43,975 nt of DNA from Candidatus Nomurabacteria bacterium (GCA_943357245.1 CALRGH010000003.1:1-43975), one strand, 5' to 3'; positions 35,462 to 43,291 are shown, counted from the first letter of the stretch. The notes: a model not told the origin generated them from the letters alone. Numbers and translations are program-made.

Positions 35462-35533
35462 GTACGCTATACTAGGGTTCCCGATTTGCCCGAGTGGTAA
35501 TACGCGGTCTAGCCCTCTTTTTTATTTTATATA

Positions 35534-35644
35534 ATGAAAGTACGATCTCGAGTCAAAAAAATGTGTGCTAAATGTAAAATCGTCTCTCGAGGCGGTCATT
35601 TGCGTGTTATTTGCGACAACCCTAAACATAAACAAAAACAATAA
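35534..35644 (+). CDS. rpmJ: 50S ribosomal protein L36 (not in ORF track)
   Basis: [36 protein letters not shown]. Confidence 0.95.
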   Translation: MKVRSRVKKMCAKCKIVSRGGHLRVICDNPKHKQKQ

Positions 35645-35650
35645 AATCCC

Positions 35651-36031
35651 ATGCGTATCCTCGGTATTACTCTCCCAAATGAAAAAAGAATGGAAATTGG
35701 CCTTACTGTCCTTTATGGTATTGGTATTCCTCGTGCTCGCGCTATTTTGAAACAAGCAAAAGTGCCTGTTGCAACGAAAGGTAAAGACCTTACAACTGAT
35801 CAAGAAAACGAGATTCGTAAAATTGTTGAATCACTCAAAATTGAAGGAAACTTGAAGCGTGAAGTATCTGCAAATGTGAAGCGTTTGAAAGATATCAAAG
35901 CATATCGAGGTGTTCGTCATATGCGCCGATTACCTGTTCGTGGCCAACGCACAAAGACAAATTCTCGCACTGTCAGAGGTAATGTTCGTAAGACTATGGG
36001 ATCTGGACGACGTAAAGAATCAAAAACATAA
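35651..36031 (+). CDS. rpsM: 30S ribosomal protein S13
   Basis: MRILGITLPNEKRMEIGLTVLYGIG...GVRHMRRLPVRGQRTKTNSRTVRG. Confidence 0.95.
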   Translation: MRILGITLPNEKRMEIGLTVLYGIGIPRARAILKQAKVPVATKGKDLTTDQENEIRKIVESLKIEGNLKREVSANVKRLKDIKAYRGVRHMRRLPVRGQRTKTNSRTVRGNVRKTMGSGRRKESKT

Positions 36032-36039
36032 TTAATACC

Positions 36040-36486
36040 ATGGCCAAGAAAACAACCGCAAAAACAGAAGAAGTAGTAGTCGAAGAAGGAGTTCCAAAAA
36101 CTCCGGAAGTTACCGTTGCAACAAAGACACCAAAGAAGAAAATCACCCAAGCAGTACTTCACATTCAAGCAACATTTAATAACACCAAGGTTGTCCTTAC
36201 TGATAAAGGAGGTAATAGTATTGCATGGAGTTCATCAGGTGCACTTGGTTTTAAAGGTGCAAAAAAGGGAACACCGTTTGCTGCAGCAAAAGTGGGCGAT
36301 ATTCTCGCAGAAAAAGCGGAAGCAATGGGCATTAAAGAAATCGAAGTAATAATCCGTGGTGTTGGTTCAGGTCGTGAATCAGCTATCAGATCATTTATTG
36401 CTCGAGGATTTGATGTAAGTAATATCAAGGACATGACCCCTGTCCCATTTAATGGACCAAAGGCTAAAAAGCCTAGACGAGTATAA
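36040..36486 (+). CDS. rpsK: 30S ribosomal protein S11
   Basis: HIQATFNNTKVVLTDKGGNSIAWSSSGALGFKGAKKGTPFAA...DMTPVPFNGPKAKKPRRV. Confidence 0.95.
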   Translation: MAKKTTAKTEEVVVEEGVPKTPEVTVATKTPKKKITQAVLHIQATFNNTKVVLTDKGGNSIAWSSSGALGFKGAKKGTPFAAAKVGDILAEKAEAMGIKEIEVIIRGVGSGRESAIRSFIARGFDVSNIKDMTPVPFNGPKAKKPRRV

Positions 36487-36491
36487 TTTTT

Positions 36492-37097
36492 ATGAAAACA
36501 GGTAAACAATACAAAATCTGCCGACGTCTCGGTAGTCCAATATATGAGAAATGCCAAACGGCTAAATTTGCGCAATCAGTAGCGCGCAAAGGTGGTCGTT
36601 CTGACAAAAAGCCAAAGCAGCAAAGTGATTTCGGCTTGCAACTTATCGAAAAACAAAAGGTTCGTTTTTCATATGGTGTCTCAGAAAAACAATTTTCAAA
36701 CTATGTAGAAAAAGCAGTGGAGACAAAAGGAGTTCCTCCAACAGAAAAACTTTTTGAACTTTTGGAACGACGACTCGACAACGTTGTCTACCGATTAGGT
36801 CTCGCATCAACACGCGCACTCGCTCGTCAGTTGGTCTCCCATGGTCACATTACCGCTAATGGACGCAAAGTTACGATTCCTTCATACCAAGTAGTGCACG
36901 GCGATATGATTTCAGTTCGTGATGGTAGTCGTAAAAGTGCACTCTTTACTGATATGGCAAAGAAATACACGACATACACATGGCCAAACTGGCTCACCTT
37001 CGATACAGAAAAGCTTACTGGCACCATTGCAGGCTCACCGAAAAATGCCGACAGTGCGCTCAATTTTAACGCCGTGCTCGAATATTACACTCGTTAA
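36492..37097 (+). CDS. rpsD: 30S ribosomal protein S4
   Basis: QLIEKQKVRFSYGVSEKQFSNYVEKA, ELLERRLDNVVYRLGLASTRALARQLVSHGHITANG. Confidence 0.95.
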   Translation: MKTGKQYKICRRLGSPIYEKCQTAKFAQSVARKGGRSDKKPKQQSDFGLQLIEKQKVRFSYGVSEKQFSNYVEKAVETKGVPPTEKLFELLERRLDNVVYRLGLASTRALARQLVSHGHITANGRKVTIPSYQVVHGDMISVRDGSRKSALFTDMAKKYTTYTWPNWLTFDTEKLTGTIAGSPKNADSALNFNAVLEYYTR

Positions 37098-37147
37098 AAC
37101 CCTTTTATTTAGTATCCATTTAGTAATTAATAAGTAACATCAAATTT

Positions 37148-38140
37148 ATGGTAGATCCACAAATTATACTTCCCACAAAACCACGTGTCGTTACCGAAGA
37201 TGGCGCCAAGGGAGTCTATGAGATCGATAACCTATATCCGGGGTATGGACATACGCTCGGCAACAGTCTCCGCCGTATCATCCTCTCCTCACTTCCAGGA
37301 GCGGCTATTACGACTATCAAAATTGATGGCGTCGCCCATGAATTTTCAACAATGGCAGGCGTAAAAGAAGATGTTATTGCTATTATACTCAACCTCAAAA
37401 AAGTGCGATTTAAGATTGCTTCTGAGGGTTCTTTCACAGTGTCGCTTAAAGTAAAAGGTCCTAAAGTATTGACTGCAAAAGATATTGATGTACCAGGACA
37501 AGTAGAAGTCATGAATGAAGAGCAATACATTGCAGAAATCACTGAAAAAGGAAAGTCTCTTGATATCGAACTTACGGTTGAATCAGGTCTTGGGTATGTG
37601 TCAAAAGAAGTCCTCCAAAAAAATAAAATGGAAGTTGGCACCATTGCTGTTGATGCTATTTTTTCACCAATCCGCCGTGTTGCCTACGAAGTAGAAAACA
37701 TGCGCGTTGGCGATAAAACAAACCACAATCGTCTCCGCATTACTATCGAAACAGATGGTAGTTTGACTCCTCGCGAAGCGCTTGATCGTTCTGTTATGAT
37801 CATGATCGAACAACTCCACGCAATGCTCGGTTCTCACATGAATCTTGAAAAAGAAGCTGCAGTTGCAGAAGTTACAGAAGAAGCACCAAAAACAAAGAAG
37901 GCAAAAGAAGAAGTATCTAGTGAAGGAAAAGAAGACATGACAGATGTCTTGAAAACTCGCATCGATACAATGCCACTTCCTGCACGCATTTTGGCATCTC
38001 TCCAAAACGCAAATATCCGAACCATCGGCGGTCTTGCTCGCAAGAAGAAAGAAGACCTGCTTGAAATCGAAGGTATGGGCGAAAAGGGAATTTTAGAAAT
38101 TAAAAAGGCACTCGAAACATTCGGCCTTTCCCTTAAATAA
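37148..38140 (+). CDS. rpoA: RNA polymerase subunit alpha
   Basis: PGYGHTLGNSLRRIILSSLPGAAITTIKIDGVAHEFS...C-terminal alphaCTD. Confidence 0.95.
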   Translation: MVDPQIILPTKPRVVTEDGAKGVYEIDNLYPGYGHTLGNSLRRIILSSLPGAAITTIKIDGVAHEFSTMAGVKEDVIAIILNLKKVRFKIASEGSFTVSLKVKGPKVLTAKDIDVPGQVEVMNEEQYIAEITEKGKSLDIELTVESGLGYVSKEVLQKNKMEVGTIAVDAIFSPIRRVAYEVENMRVGDKTNHNRLRITIETDGSLTPREALDRSVMIMIEQLHAMLGSHMNLEKEAAVAEVTEEAPKTKKAKEEVSSEGKEDMTDVLKTRIDTMPLPARILASLQNANIRTIGGLARKKKEDLLEIEGMGEKGILEIKKALETFGLSLK

Positions 38141-38185
38141 TTCTGTATTCCTACTTACTACTATCTACTAACTACTTACTAATTT

Positions 38186-38539
38186 ATGAGACACCACAAC
38201 AACGTCAGAAAATTTGGAAGAACGAAGAACCAGCGCAGCGCTCTTATGAAAGGGTTGGTGATTTCTCTTGTCCGCCATGAACGTATCACAACCACCGAAG
38301 CAAAAGCTCGTGAACTCCGTCCATACATGGAAAAGTTGGTCACTAAGGCAAAAACAAACACCGTCGCATCAAAGCGTATGGTGCTTGCTCGGGTCTACAA
38401 TTCCCCAACTGCAACAAAGAAACTTTTTGATGTCCTTGCGCCAAAATACGCTGACCGAAAGGGTGGCTATACACGCATCTTGAAATTGCCGGTTCGCAAG
38501 AGCGATGCAAGTAAGATGGCTATCATCGAATTTGTATAA
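38186..38539 (+). CDS. rplQ: 50S ribosomal protein L17
   Basis: MRHHNNVRKFGRTKNQRSALMKGLVISLVRHERITTTEAKARELRP. Confidence 0.95.
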   Translation: MRHHNNVRKFGRTKNQRSALMKGLVISLVRHERITTTEAKARELRPYMEKLVTKAKTNTVASKRMVLARVYNSPTATKKLFDVLAPKYADRKGGYTRILKLPVRKSDASKMAIIEFV

Positions 38540-38572
38540 TTTCTCATTTTAAGCTAGGATACACATACCCAC

Positions 38573-38920
38573 ATGAAAAACCTCACTATAGACGCAACAG
38601 AAAAATCAATCGGACGAGTCGCTGCAGAAGCGGCGCAATTCCTCATGGGTAAGACAGATCCTTCTTATGAACGTAACAAAGTGAGTGCGGTCAAAGTAGT
38701 TATCGACAATGCAGGTAAGACAAAAGTATCTGACAAGAAGGGAATTGAGAAAGAATACGAACGATACTCTGGTTATCCAGGTGGTTTCCGTACCCTTTCT
38801 CTCGCAGAGACAATCGAGAAAAAAGGTTTTACTGAAGTCTACCGTCTCGCAGTGTACGGCATGCTCCCTCGCAACAAACTCCGCCCAATCATGATGAAGA
38901 ATTTAACTATCAACGAATAA
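38573..38920 (+). CDS. rplM: 50S ribosomal protein L13
   Basis: IDATEKSIGRVAAEAAQFLMGK...YRLAVYGMLPRNKLRPIMMKNL. Confidence 0.92.
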   Translation: MKNLTIDATEKSIGRVAAEAAQFLMGKTDPSYERNKVSAVKVVIDNAGKTKVSDKKGIEKEYERYSGYPGGFRTLSLAETIEKKGFTEVYRLAVYGMLPRNKLRPIMMKNLTINE

Positions 38921-38924
38921 TACA

Positions 38925-39341
38925 ATGGCTACTGCTACAAAATCAGCAAAGAAATATATCGAAACAATCGGACGCCGTAAGACGTCTACTGCTCGCGTGC
39001 GAGTTACTCCAGGCGGCAAAGGCGCATTTTCAATAAATGATAAAGATGTTGCTACTTATTTTCCAACAAAAGAATTAACAAAAGTAGTGCTCGGTGCATT
39101 CGCAGAAGTTGATGCACTAGATAAATTTGATGTTACCGTAGTCGTACAAGGTGGCGGTAGTCACTCACAAGCAGAAGCAGTCCGTCACGGTATTGCTCGT
39201 GCACTCATCATTGATGATGAAGAAAGTAATAAAAAGAAATTAAAACACGCTGGATTTTTGAAACGCGATCCACGTTCAAAAGAACGCCGCAAGTTCGGTT
39301 TGAAGAAAGCTCGAAAATCACCTCAGTGGTCAAAACGTTAG
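38925..39341 (+). CDS. rpsI: 30S ribosomal protein S9
   Basis: YIETIGRRKTSTARVRVTPG...VVQGGGSHSQAEAVRHGIARAL...RDPRSKERRKFGLKKARKSPQWSKR. Confidence 0.95.
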   Translation: MATATKSAKKYIETIGRRKTSTARVRVTPGGKGAFSINDKDVATYFPTKELTKVVLGAFAEVDALDKFDVTVVVQGGGSHSQAEAVRHGIARALIIDDEESNKKKLKHAGFLKRDPRSKERRKFGLKKARKSPQWSKR

Positions 39342-39513
39342 CGTAATAAAAACATCTCCGATAGGAGATGTTTTTATTTGGATCACTGAGGTGTGAGAAG
39401 GGGGTCGGGGAAACTCCGGTTTCCCCGTGAAGGAAGGCAGCGAGTGATAACGAGTGTTGGAAAACCGTGGGTTTCCAAGGAGCCGGAGGCGACCTCAGTG
39501 GTCAAAACGTTAG
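39320..39513. repeat. 22-bp direct repeat of the rpsI 3' end bracketing a palindrome-rich insert
   Basis: acctcagtggtcaaaacgttag at 39320-39341 and 39492-39513; partial inverted copy cactgaggtg at 39382-39391. Confidence 0.9.
39348..39375 (+). terminator. rpsI: Terminator after rpsI
   Basis: aaaaacatctcc-gata-ggagatgttttt. Confidence 0.85.
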
Positions 39514-39550
39514 ACAACAAAAAATCCCCATTTGGGGATTTTTTGTTGTC
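39513..39550 (+). terminator. Second terminator-like hairpin, abutting the duplicated rpsI tail
   Basis: gacaacaaaaaatcccc-attt-ggggattttttgttgtc. Confidence 0.8.
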
Positions 39551-39590
39551 ATTTTTTACAATAGTGGTACTATTTCTAAAACCCCTCATC

Positions 39591-39788
39591 ATGGCTACAA
39601 AAAACAAAGAAGAGCAAACTATACAAGTTGTGTATGTTTGCACTCAGTGTGACACTGAAAAAATATATTATGAAAAGGCAGAATGCCTTGGTATCGTAGA
39701 ATCCCAAAAATATTGCACCGGTAAATGTGGCGGAAAATTAATCCTCCACAAAAAGAAAAAAGTCCCCGAGCCGTCGCCCTCTCCGTAG
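39591..39788 (+). CDS. Small Cys-containing (zinc-ribbon-like) protein
   Basis: MATKNKEEQTIQVVYVCTQCDTEKIYYEKAECLGIVESQKYCTGKCGGKLILHKKKK; C-x2-C ... C-x3-C; track start 39393 runs through repeat DNA and is rejected. Confidence 0.6.
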   Translation: MATKNKEEQTIQVVYVCTQCDTEKIYYEKAECLGIVESQKYCTGKCGGKLILHKKKKVPEPSPSP

Positions 39789-39860
39789 GGCGACTTGGTT
39801 TTTTAGAATAAAGAAAATAAGACTCATCCAAAAGAAAGAGAATCAAGTATATAGTTGCTG

Positions 39861-39900
39861 TTTATAGCATTCTGACGCGGTCGCGTCAGAATGCTATAAA
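39861..39900. repeat. 40-bp near-perfect palindrome upstream of grpE
   Basis: tttatagcattctgacgcg-gt-cgcgtcagaatgctataaa; 19-bp arms. Confidence 0.95.
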
Positions 39901-39944
39901 TAAAGATGGTTGTTTTTTTATAGATTGTAGGTATTATGATAATT

Positions 39945-40583
39945 ATGAAAGATGATGAGATGAAAGAAATCAATACAGAAAATGAGCAGACGGATTCACA
40001 GACAGTAAGTGGTATGACAACTGACATGGCAGATATCGCAGATGCAGATGTTGAATTTGTAGAGGAAGATGGCGAAGGGAATACGAAACCGACGGAAAAG
40101 AAGTTGAAGGAAAAACTCGCCAAGGCGATCGAAGAAAAGCAGGAATATTTGAATAACTGGCAGCGAGAGCGAGCGGATTTTCAAAATTACAAAAAAGACG
40201 AGACAACGCGATTGCTTCGCAATCGCGAGATTGCAACAGAACGATTCATCGAAGAGCTCCTTCCAGTGCTTGATGCGTATGACATGGCATTTGCAAACAA
40301 AGACGCATGGGAAAAGGTTGAGAAAAACTGGCGTGTTGGCGTGGAATACATCCACCAACAGCTTTTGAAGGTGCTTGCCGAAAATGGTGTGACGCCGATT
40401 GATGGGAATGTGGGGGATGTTTTTGACCACAATCTTCATGAATCCATCGAGTCTGTTGAGACCGACGATCAGTCAAAAGATCATACTCTTGCCCAAATTA
40501 TTCAATCTGGCTATAAGATCGGTGAGCGGATTTTGCGACCAGTGCGGGTGAAGGTATTTAAATCTAATGAGAGTTCAATTTAA
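39945..40583 (+). CDS. grpE: GrpE nucleotide exchange factor
   Basis: YLNNWQRERADFQNYKKDE...FIEELLPVLDAYDMAF...GVEYIHQQLLKVLAENGVTPID...VGDVFDHNLHESI; alternative start 39936. Confidence 0.92.
   Translation: MKDDEMKEINTENEQTDSQTVSGMTTDMADIADADVEFVEEDGEGNTKPTEKKLKEKLAKAIEEKQEYLNNWQRERADFQNYKKDETTRLLRNREIATERFIEELLPVLDAYDMAFANKDAWEKVEKNWRVGVEYIHQQLLKVLAENGVTPIDGNVGDVFDHNLHESIESVETDDQSKDHTLAQIIQSGYKIGERILRPVRVKVFKSNESSI
40207..40227. repeat. Intragenic hairpin in grpE (9-bp arms, loop TTC)
   Basis: cgcgattgc-ttc-gcaatcgcg. Confidence 0.85.
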
Positions 40584-40989
40584 AAAATATTACTTTCTTG
40601 TTCACTCTCGTACGTGCATGCGATTGATTGGCAAATTTGCTTCTGTTGGAATCAATCCAGTAGCTGCTGCATTTTGGCCTTTCATCTTTATCAACCCTGA
40701 CACACAACAAGAATCACGATATGAAGAAATTATTCGTCAAGAAATTGAATCACTGGTTATATTTGCAGAAATTCTTTATATAGTTGAATATATCTACGCT
40801 CGATACGTTAAAAAATTAGATGCGAAACAAGCATATTATTGGACATCAATGGAACAAGAAGCGCATCGAAATGCAATGAATCCTAATTATTTGAAAGCAC
40901 GAAAACCCTACGCGACATTTAAATATTTTTTTGATAAAAAGTGGTTAGGGCGCATGGAAGATCATCAATTGATTGTAAAGAATTTTTAA
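40567..40989 (+). CDS. Hypothetical protein (alternative start 40618)
   Basis: 140-aa ORF overlapping the grpE end; no family recognised. Confidence 0.55.
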   Translation: MRVQFKKYYFLVHSRTCMRLIGKFASVGINPVAAAFWPFIFINPDTQQESRYEEIIRQEIESLVIFAEILYIVEYIYARYVKKLDAKQAYYWTSMEQEAHRNAMNPNYLKARKPYATFKYFFDKKWLGRMEDHQLIVKNF

Positions 40990-41029
40990 AAGTAAAATCT
41001 TGCATATTTTTAGAATACAAGGTATTGTT

Positions 41030-41192
41030 TTCTAGGCTTTCGGGGCGTAACCCTTCCTTGACCCAAAGAGGATTTCATTTAAAGATGAGATGCGAAGAGG
41101 AAAAAACAATAGTATGACCTTAATGCTCGGGTCTCTTGCGTGGGTAGAGAGAGCACGTAAATACAACAGTCATTCGGCAACGAATGACTGTT
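41030..41192 (+). ncRNA. Candidate structured non-coding RNA
   Basis: Non-coding gap with promoter-like TTGCAT-N17-TATTGT upstream, internal complementarity (tattgtttt/aaaacaata; atttcat/atgagat) and terminal hairpin aacagtcattcg-gcaa-cgaatgactgtt plus U-rich tail. Confidence 0.3.
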
Positions 41193-41195
41193 ATT

Positions 41196-41720
41196 TTATT
41201 TCCCAAAAAGTTCAAACAAAACCTTTTTTGTTTCTTCGTCGAGAGTATCCGTCACAATGATCATCAATTCTGTTGAAAGATTGAGATCTTTTTTAATATT
41301 TATGAAGAGGTGTTCGAAAGGGTAAGGAGAAATCCAGGCGGAATTCTTAAGACAGACAAATCCAGCTTTTTTGAGGAGGTAGCGGAGGGATTCGCGTTCG
41401 TTTTTGCGAGACTCGGGAAGATCAAGGAGAATGATGCGCCATTTGCCGTCCCAGTTTGGGGAAACCAAAGAGCTTCTAGCTTCTAGCTTATAGCTGGTAG
41501 CTTTAGCCCGACCTGACTTAGTAAGGCGAGCGTAGTCGTTCTGGCCCGAATGGACATGTTCTACCAATCCAGCCTCGCGGAGGCCTTTTAATGAGCGGGT
41601 GAGGGCATAATTTGCCTTCTGTGAGCCTTTTTCACCCACTTTGCCTGTAAGTTCGGGCAAAGAAACAGCCGGCTTTTCGGCTAGTATTTTAAGGATTTTT
41701 TTGGAGTAGTCGGACTTCAT
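41196..41720 (-). CDS. Winged-helix protein with PaaX/Cas2-like C-terminal domain
   Basis: wHTH (SKKILKILAEKPAVSLPELTGKV..ALTRSLKGLREAGLVE) followed by WDGKWRIILLDLPESRKNERESLRYLLKKAGFVCLKNSAWISPYPFE. Confidence 0.7.
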   Translation of the reverse strand: MKSDYSKKILKILAEKPAVSLPELTGKVGEKGSQKANYALTRSLKGLREAGLVEHVHSGQNDYARLTKSGRAKATSYKLEARSSLVSPNWDGKWRIILLDLPESRKNERESLRYLLKKAGFVCLKNSAWISPYPFEHLFINIKKDLNLSTELMIIVTDTLDEETKKVLFELFGK

Positions 41721-41785
41721 TACTTGCTCACTTTACAACAAATCTGATTTTATGCAATATTTTTATTTCGTGTTAAAATGTAAGA

Positions 41786-42352
41786 GTGAAAAATAATGTT
41801 GTATATGTTTTTATTGATGCTTCAAATCTTTGGCAAGCACAGAAAGTCAAAGGGAAGCTTTTTGACTTTGAAAAGCTTAAATCATATTTAAAACAAAAAT
41901 TTAATGCTTTAGAATTAGAAGTTTTCTATTACACAGCATACCCTGCCGAAGGCACTCGGGATTATAGTCAAGACGGGAAACATAAATTTTTTACGTACTT
42001 AAACAAAGGACTTGGTTTTACTGTTCGTAAAAAAGAATTAAAAAGGATTGTAATACATCATAATGATATAGGGGACTCTATTCAAGAAAAGGGAAATATG
42101 GACGTGGAAATGACAATTGACGCTATCCACTATTCTGAAAAATATGCCACAGCCGTCTTCTTTACCGGAGATTCAGATTTTTTATCTTTAATTAGTTATT
42201 TACGCAATAAAAGTAAAAAAGTGTATGTTTTTTCATCGAAAAACAATATTTCACAAGAACTAAAAACTGGGTCTGATGGATATTGCGATGTTCTTCATAT
42301 TACAGAAGATATTTGGGGAAGAGACCTCAAACACAGAGAAGAAAAAGACTAA
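41786..42352 (+). CDS. NYN-domain (LabA/DUF88, PIN-like) putative RNase
   Basis: VVYVFIDASNLWQAQ...KGNMDVEMTIDAIHYSEKYATAVFFTGDSDFLSLISYLRNKSKKVYVFSSKNNIS; GTG start 6 nt after TAAAAT. Confidence 0.85.
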   Translation: MKNNVVYVFIDASNLWQAQKVKGKLFDFEKLKSYLKQKFNALELEVFYYTAYPAEGTRDYSQDGKHKFFTYLNKGLGFTVRKKELKRIVIHHNDIGDSIQEKGNMDVEMTIDAIHYSEKYATAVFFTGDSDFLSLISYLRNKSKKVYVFSSKNNISQELKTGSDGYCDVLHITEDIWGRDLKHREEKD

Positions 42353-42360
42353 GAACGAAA

Positions 42361-42384
42361 GCAGCCCTCCTTGCGGAGGGCTGC
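42361..42384 (+). terminator. Hairpin after the NYN gene
   Basis: gcagccctcc-ttgc-ggagggctgc. Confidence 0.55.
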
Positions 42385-42483
42385 CCTTGGATGTAATACC
42401 CCTAAGGTCTAATTTAAAACCTTAAGACCTTTAGAGTATATCAAAAATAAATTAAAAGTCAAAGTTATCCCCATGCTTTCCAC

Positions 42484-42870
42484 TTAGCCTTTATTATATA
42501 CAAGTAACCCTAATTCTTTTCTGAGTGAATGACTACTAAAAATGAATTTTGGATCAAACATACATGCTTTAAGATAATGGTTGAGAGCCGAAATTTTGTC
42601 TTTCCTAAGACCATTTAATCCGAGTAGTTTATTAATAGAGAGATCAATCAGACCACTTGCAATTTTACTGTAAAGAGGTGTTTTATTTAAATTATAAAAG
42701 TCAAAGAATTCTCTCTTTTTCTTTAAAAAAGCAGAAAGTTCTTCATCTGTTAATTTTGGAAACTTATACATAGTATTAATAATAACACGATACTGTTGAT
42801 GCTTCTTGAATAATTCACAGAATATAACTTGACAAAGAGATTCCTGCCTAGTTATACTTACTTTATACAA
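42484..42870 (-). CDS. Hypothetical protein
   Basis: 128-aa low-GC ORF. Confidence 0.5.
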   Translation of the reverse strand: MYKVSITRQESLCQVIFCELFKKHQQYRVIINTMYKFPKLTDEELSAFLKKKREFFDFYNLNKTPLYSKIASGLIDLSINKLLGLNGLRKDKISALNHYLKACMFDPKFIFSSHSLRKELGLLVYNKG

Positions 42871-42909
42871 GTATTTAGCGGTCGCTAAAAGTATGTTAAT
42901 ATATAAAAT

Positions 42910-43056
42910 ATGAAAGAAAAAGAAACCACAAAGTGTTTATGCGAAGATTCTCAATGTGCCAAATGTCTTTTAATAAATTGCAAAGACGAGAATTGTAAGG
43001 TTCACACAAAAGAAAGGAAAGAGAAATTTAGAGAGAGTTATGCAAATAGAAAATAA
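42910..43056 (+). CDS. Small Cys-rich protein, 48 aa (not in ORF track)
   Basis: MKEKETTKCLCEDSQCAKCLLINCKDENCKVHTKERKEKFRESYANRK*; overlaps the start of the next ORF. Confidence 0.5.
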   Translation: MKEKETTKCLCEDSQCAKCLLINCKDENCKVHTKERKEKFRESYANRK

Positions 43057-43291
43057 TTATATAAATATGAATAATGAAAAAATACTAGATGAGATTAAAG
43101 AGAGTACATCATCAATAATGCACTTATTGATTGAAAAGACTAATGTTGAGGAAAACGAGATTGGTTATAACAGAATTAAAAAGATTGACGTGAACTCGGA
43201 CAAGATTGTTGAAATATTATTTTTTATTAAAAAATCAATTATCGTTTTAATCTGTGTTTCCTTTGGAATATTGGTCGCACTTATTTTTTAA
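43040..43291 (+). CDS. Small C-terminal-TM protein
   Basis: 83 aa, C-terminal hydrophobic segment (SIIVLICVSFGILVALIF); alternative start 43067. Confidence 0.5.
   Translation: MQIENNYINMNNEKILDEIKESTSSIMHLLIEKTNVEENEIGYNRIKKIDVNSDKIVEILFFIKKSIIVLICVSFGILVALIF

Noticed and set aside
39393-39590. N-terminal extension of the ORF starting at 39393
   Set aside because: It reads through the duplicated rpsI tail and a terminator hairpin; ATG 39591 is the sensible start
39861-39900. CIRCE/HrcA operator upstream of grpE
   Set aside because: The palindrome has a 2-nt centre and does not match the CIRCE arms
41030-41192. Considered as SRP RNA, RNase P RNA, tmRNA or 6S RNA
   Set aside because: Lacks the SRP tetraloop core, RNase P P4 and tmRNA tRNA-like ends as far as I can read; 6S cannot be excluded without a covariance model, so kept only as a generic candidate
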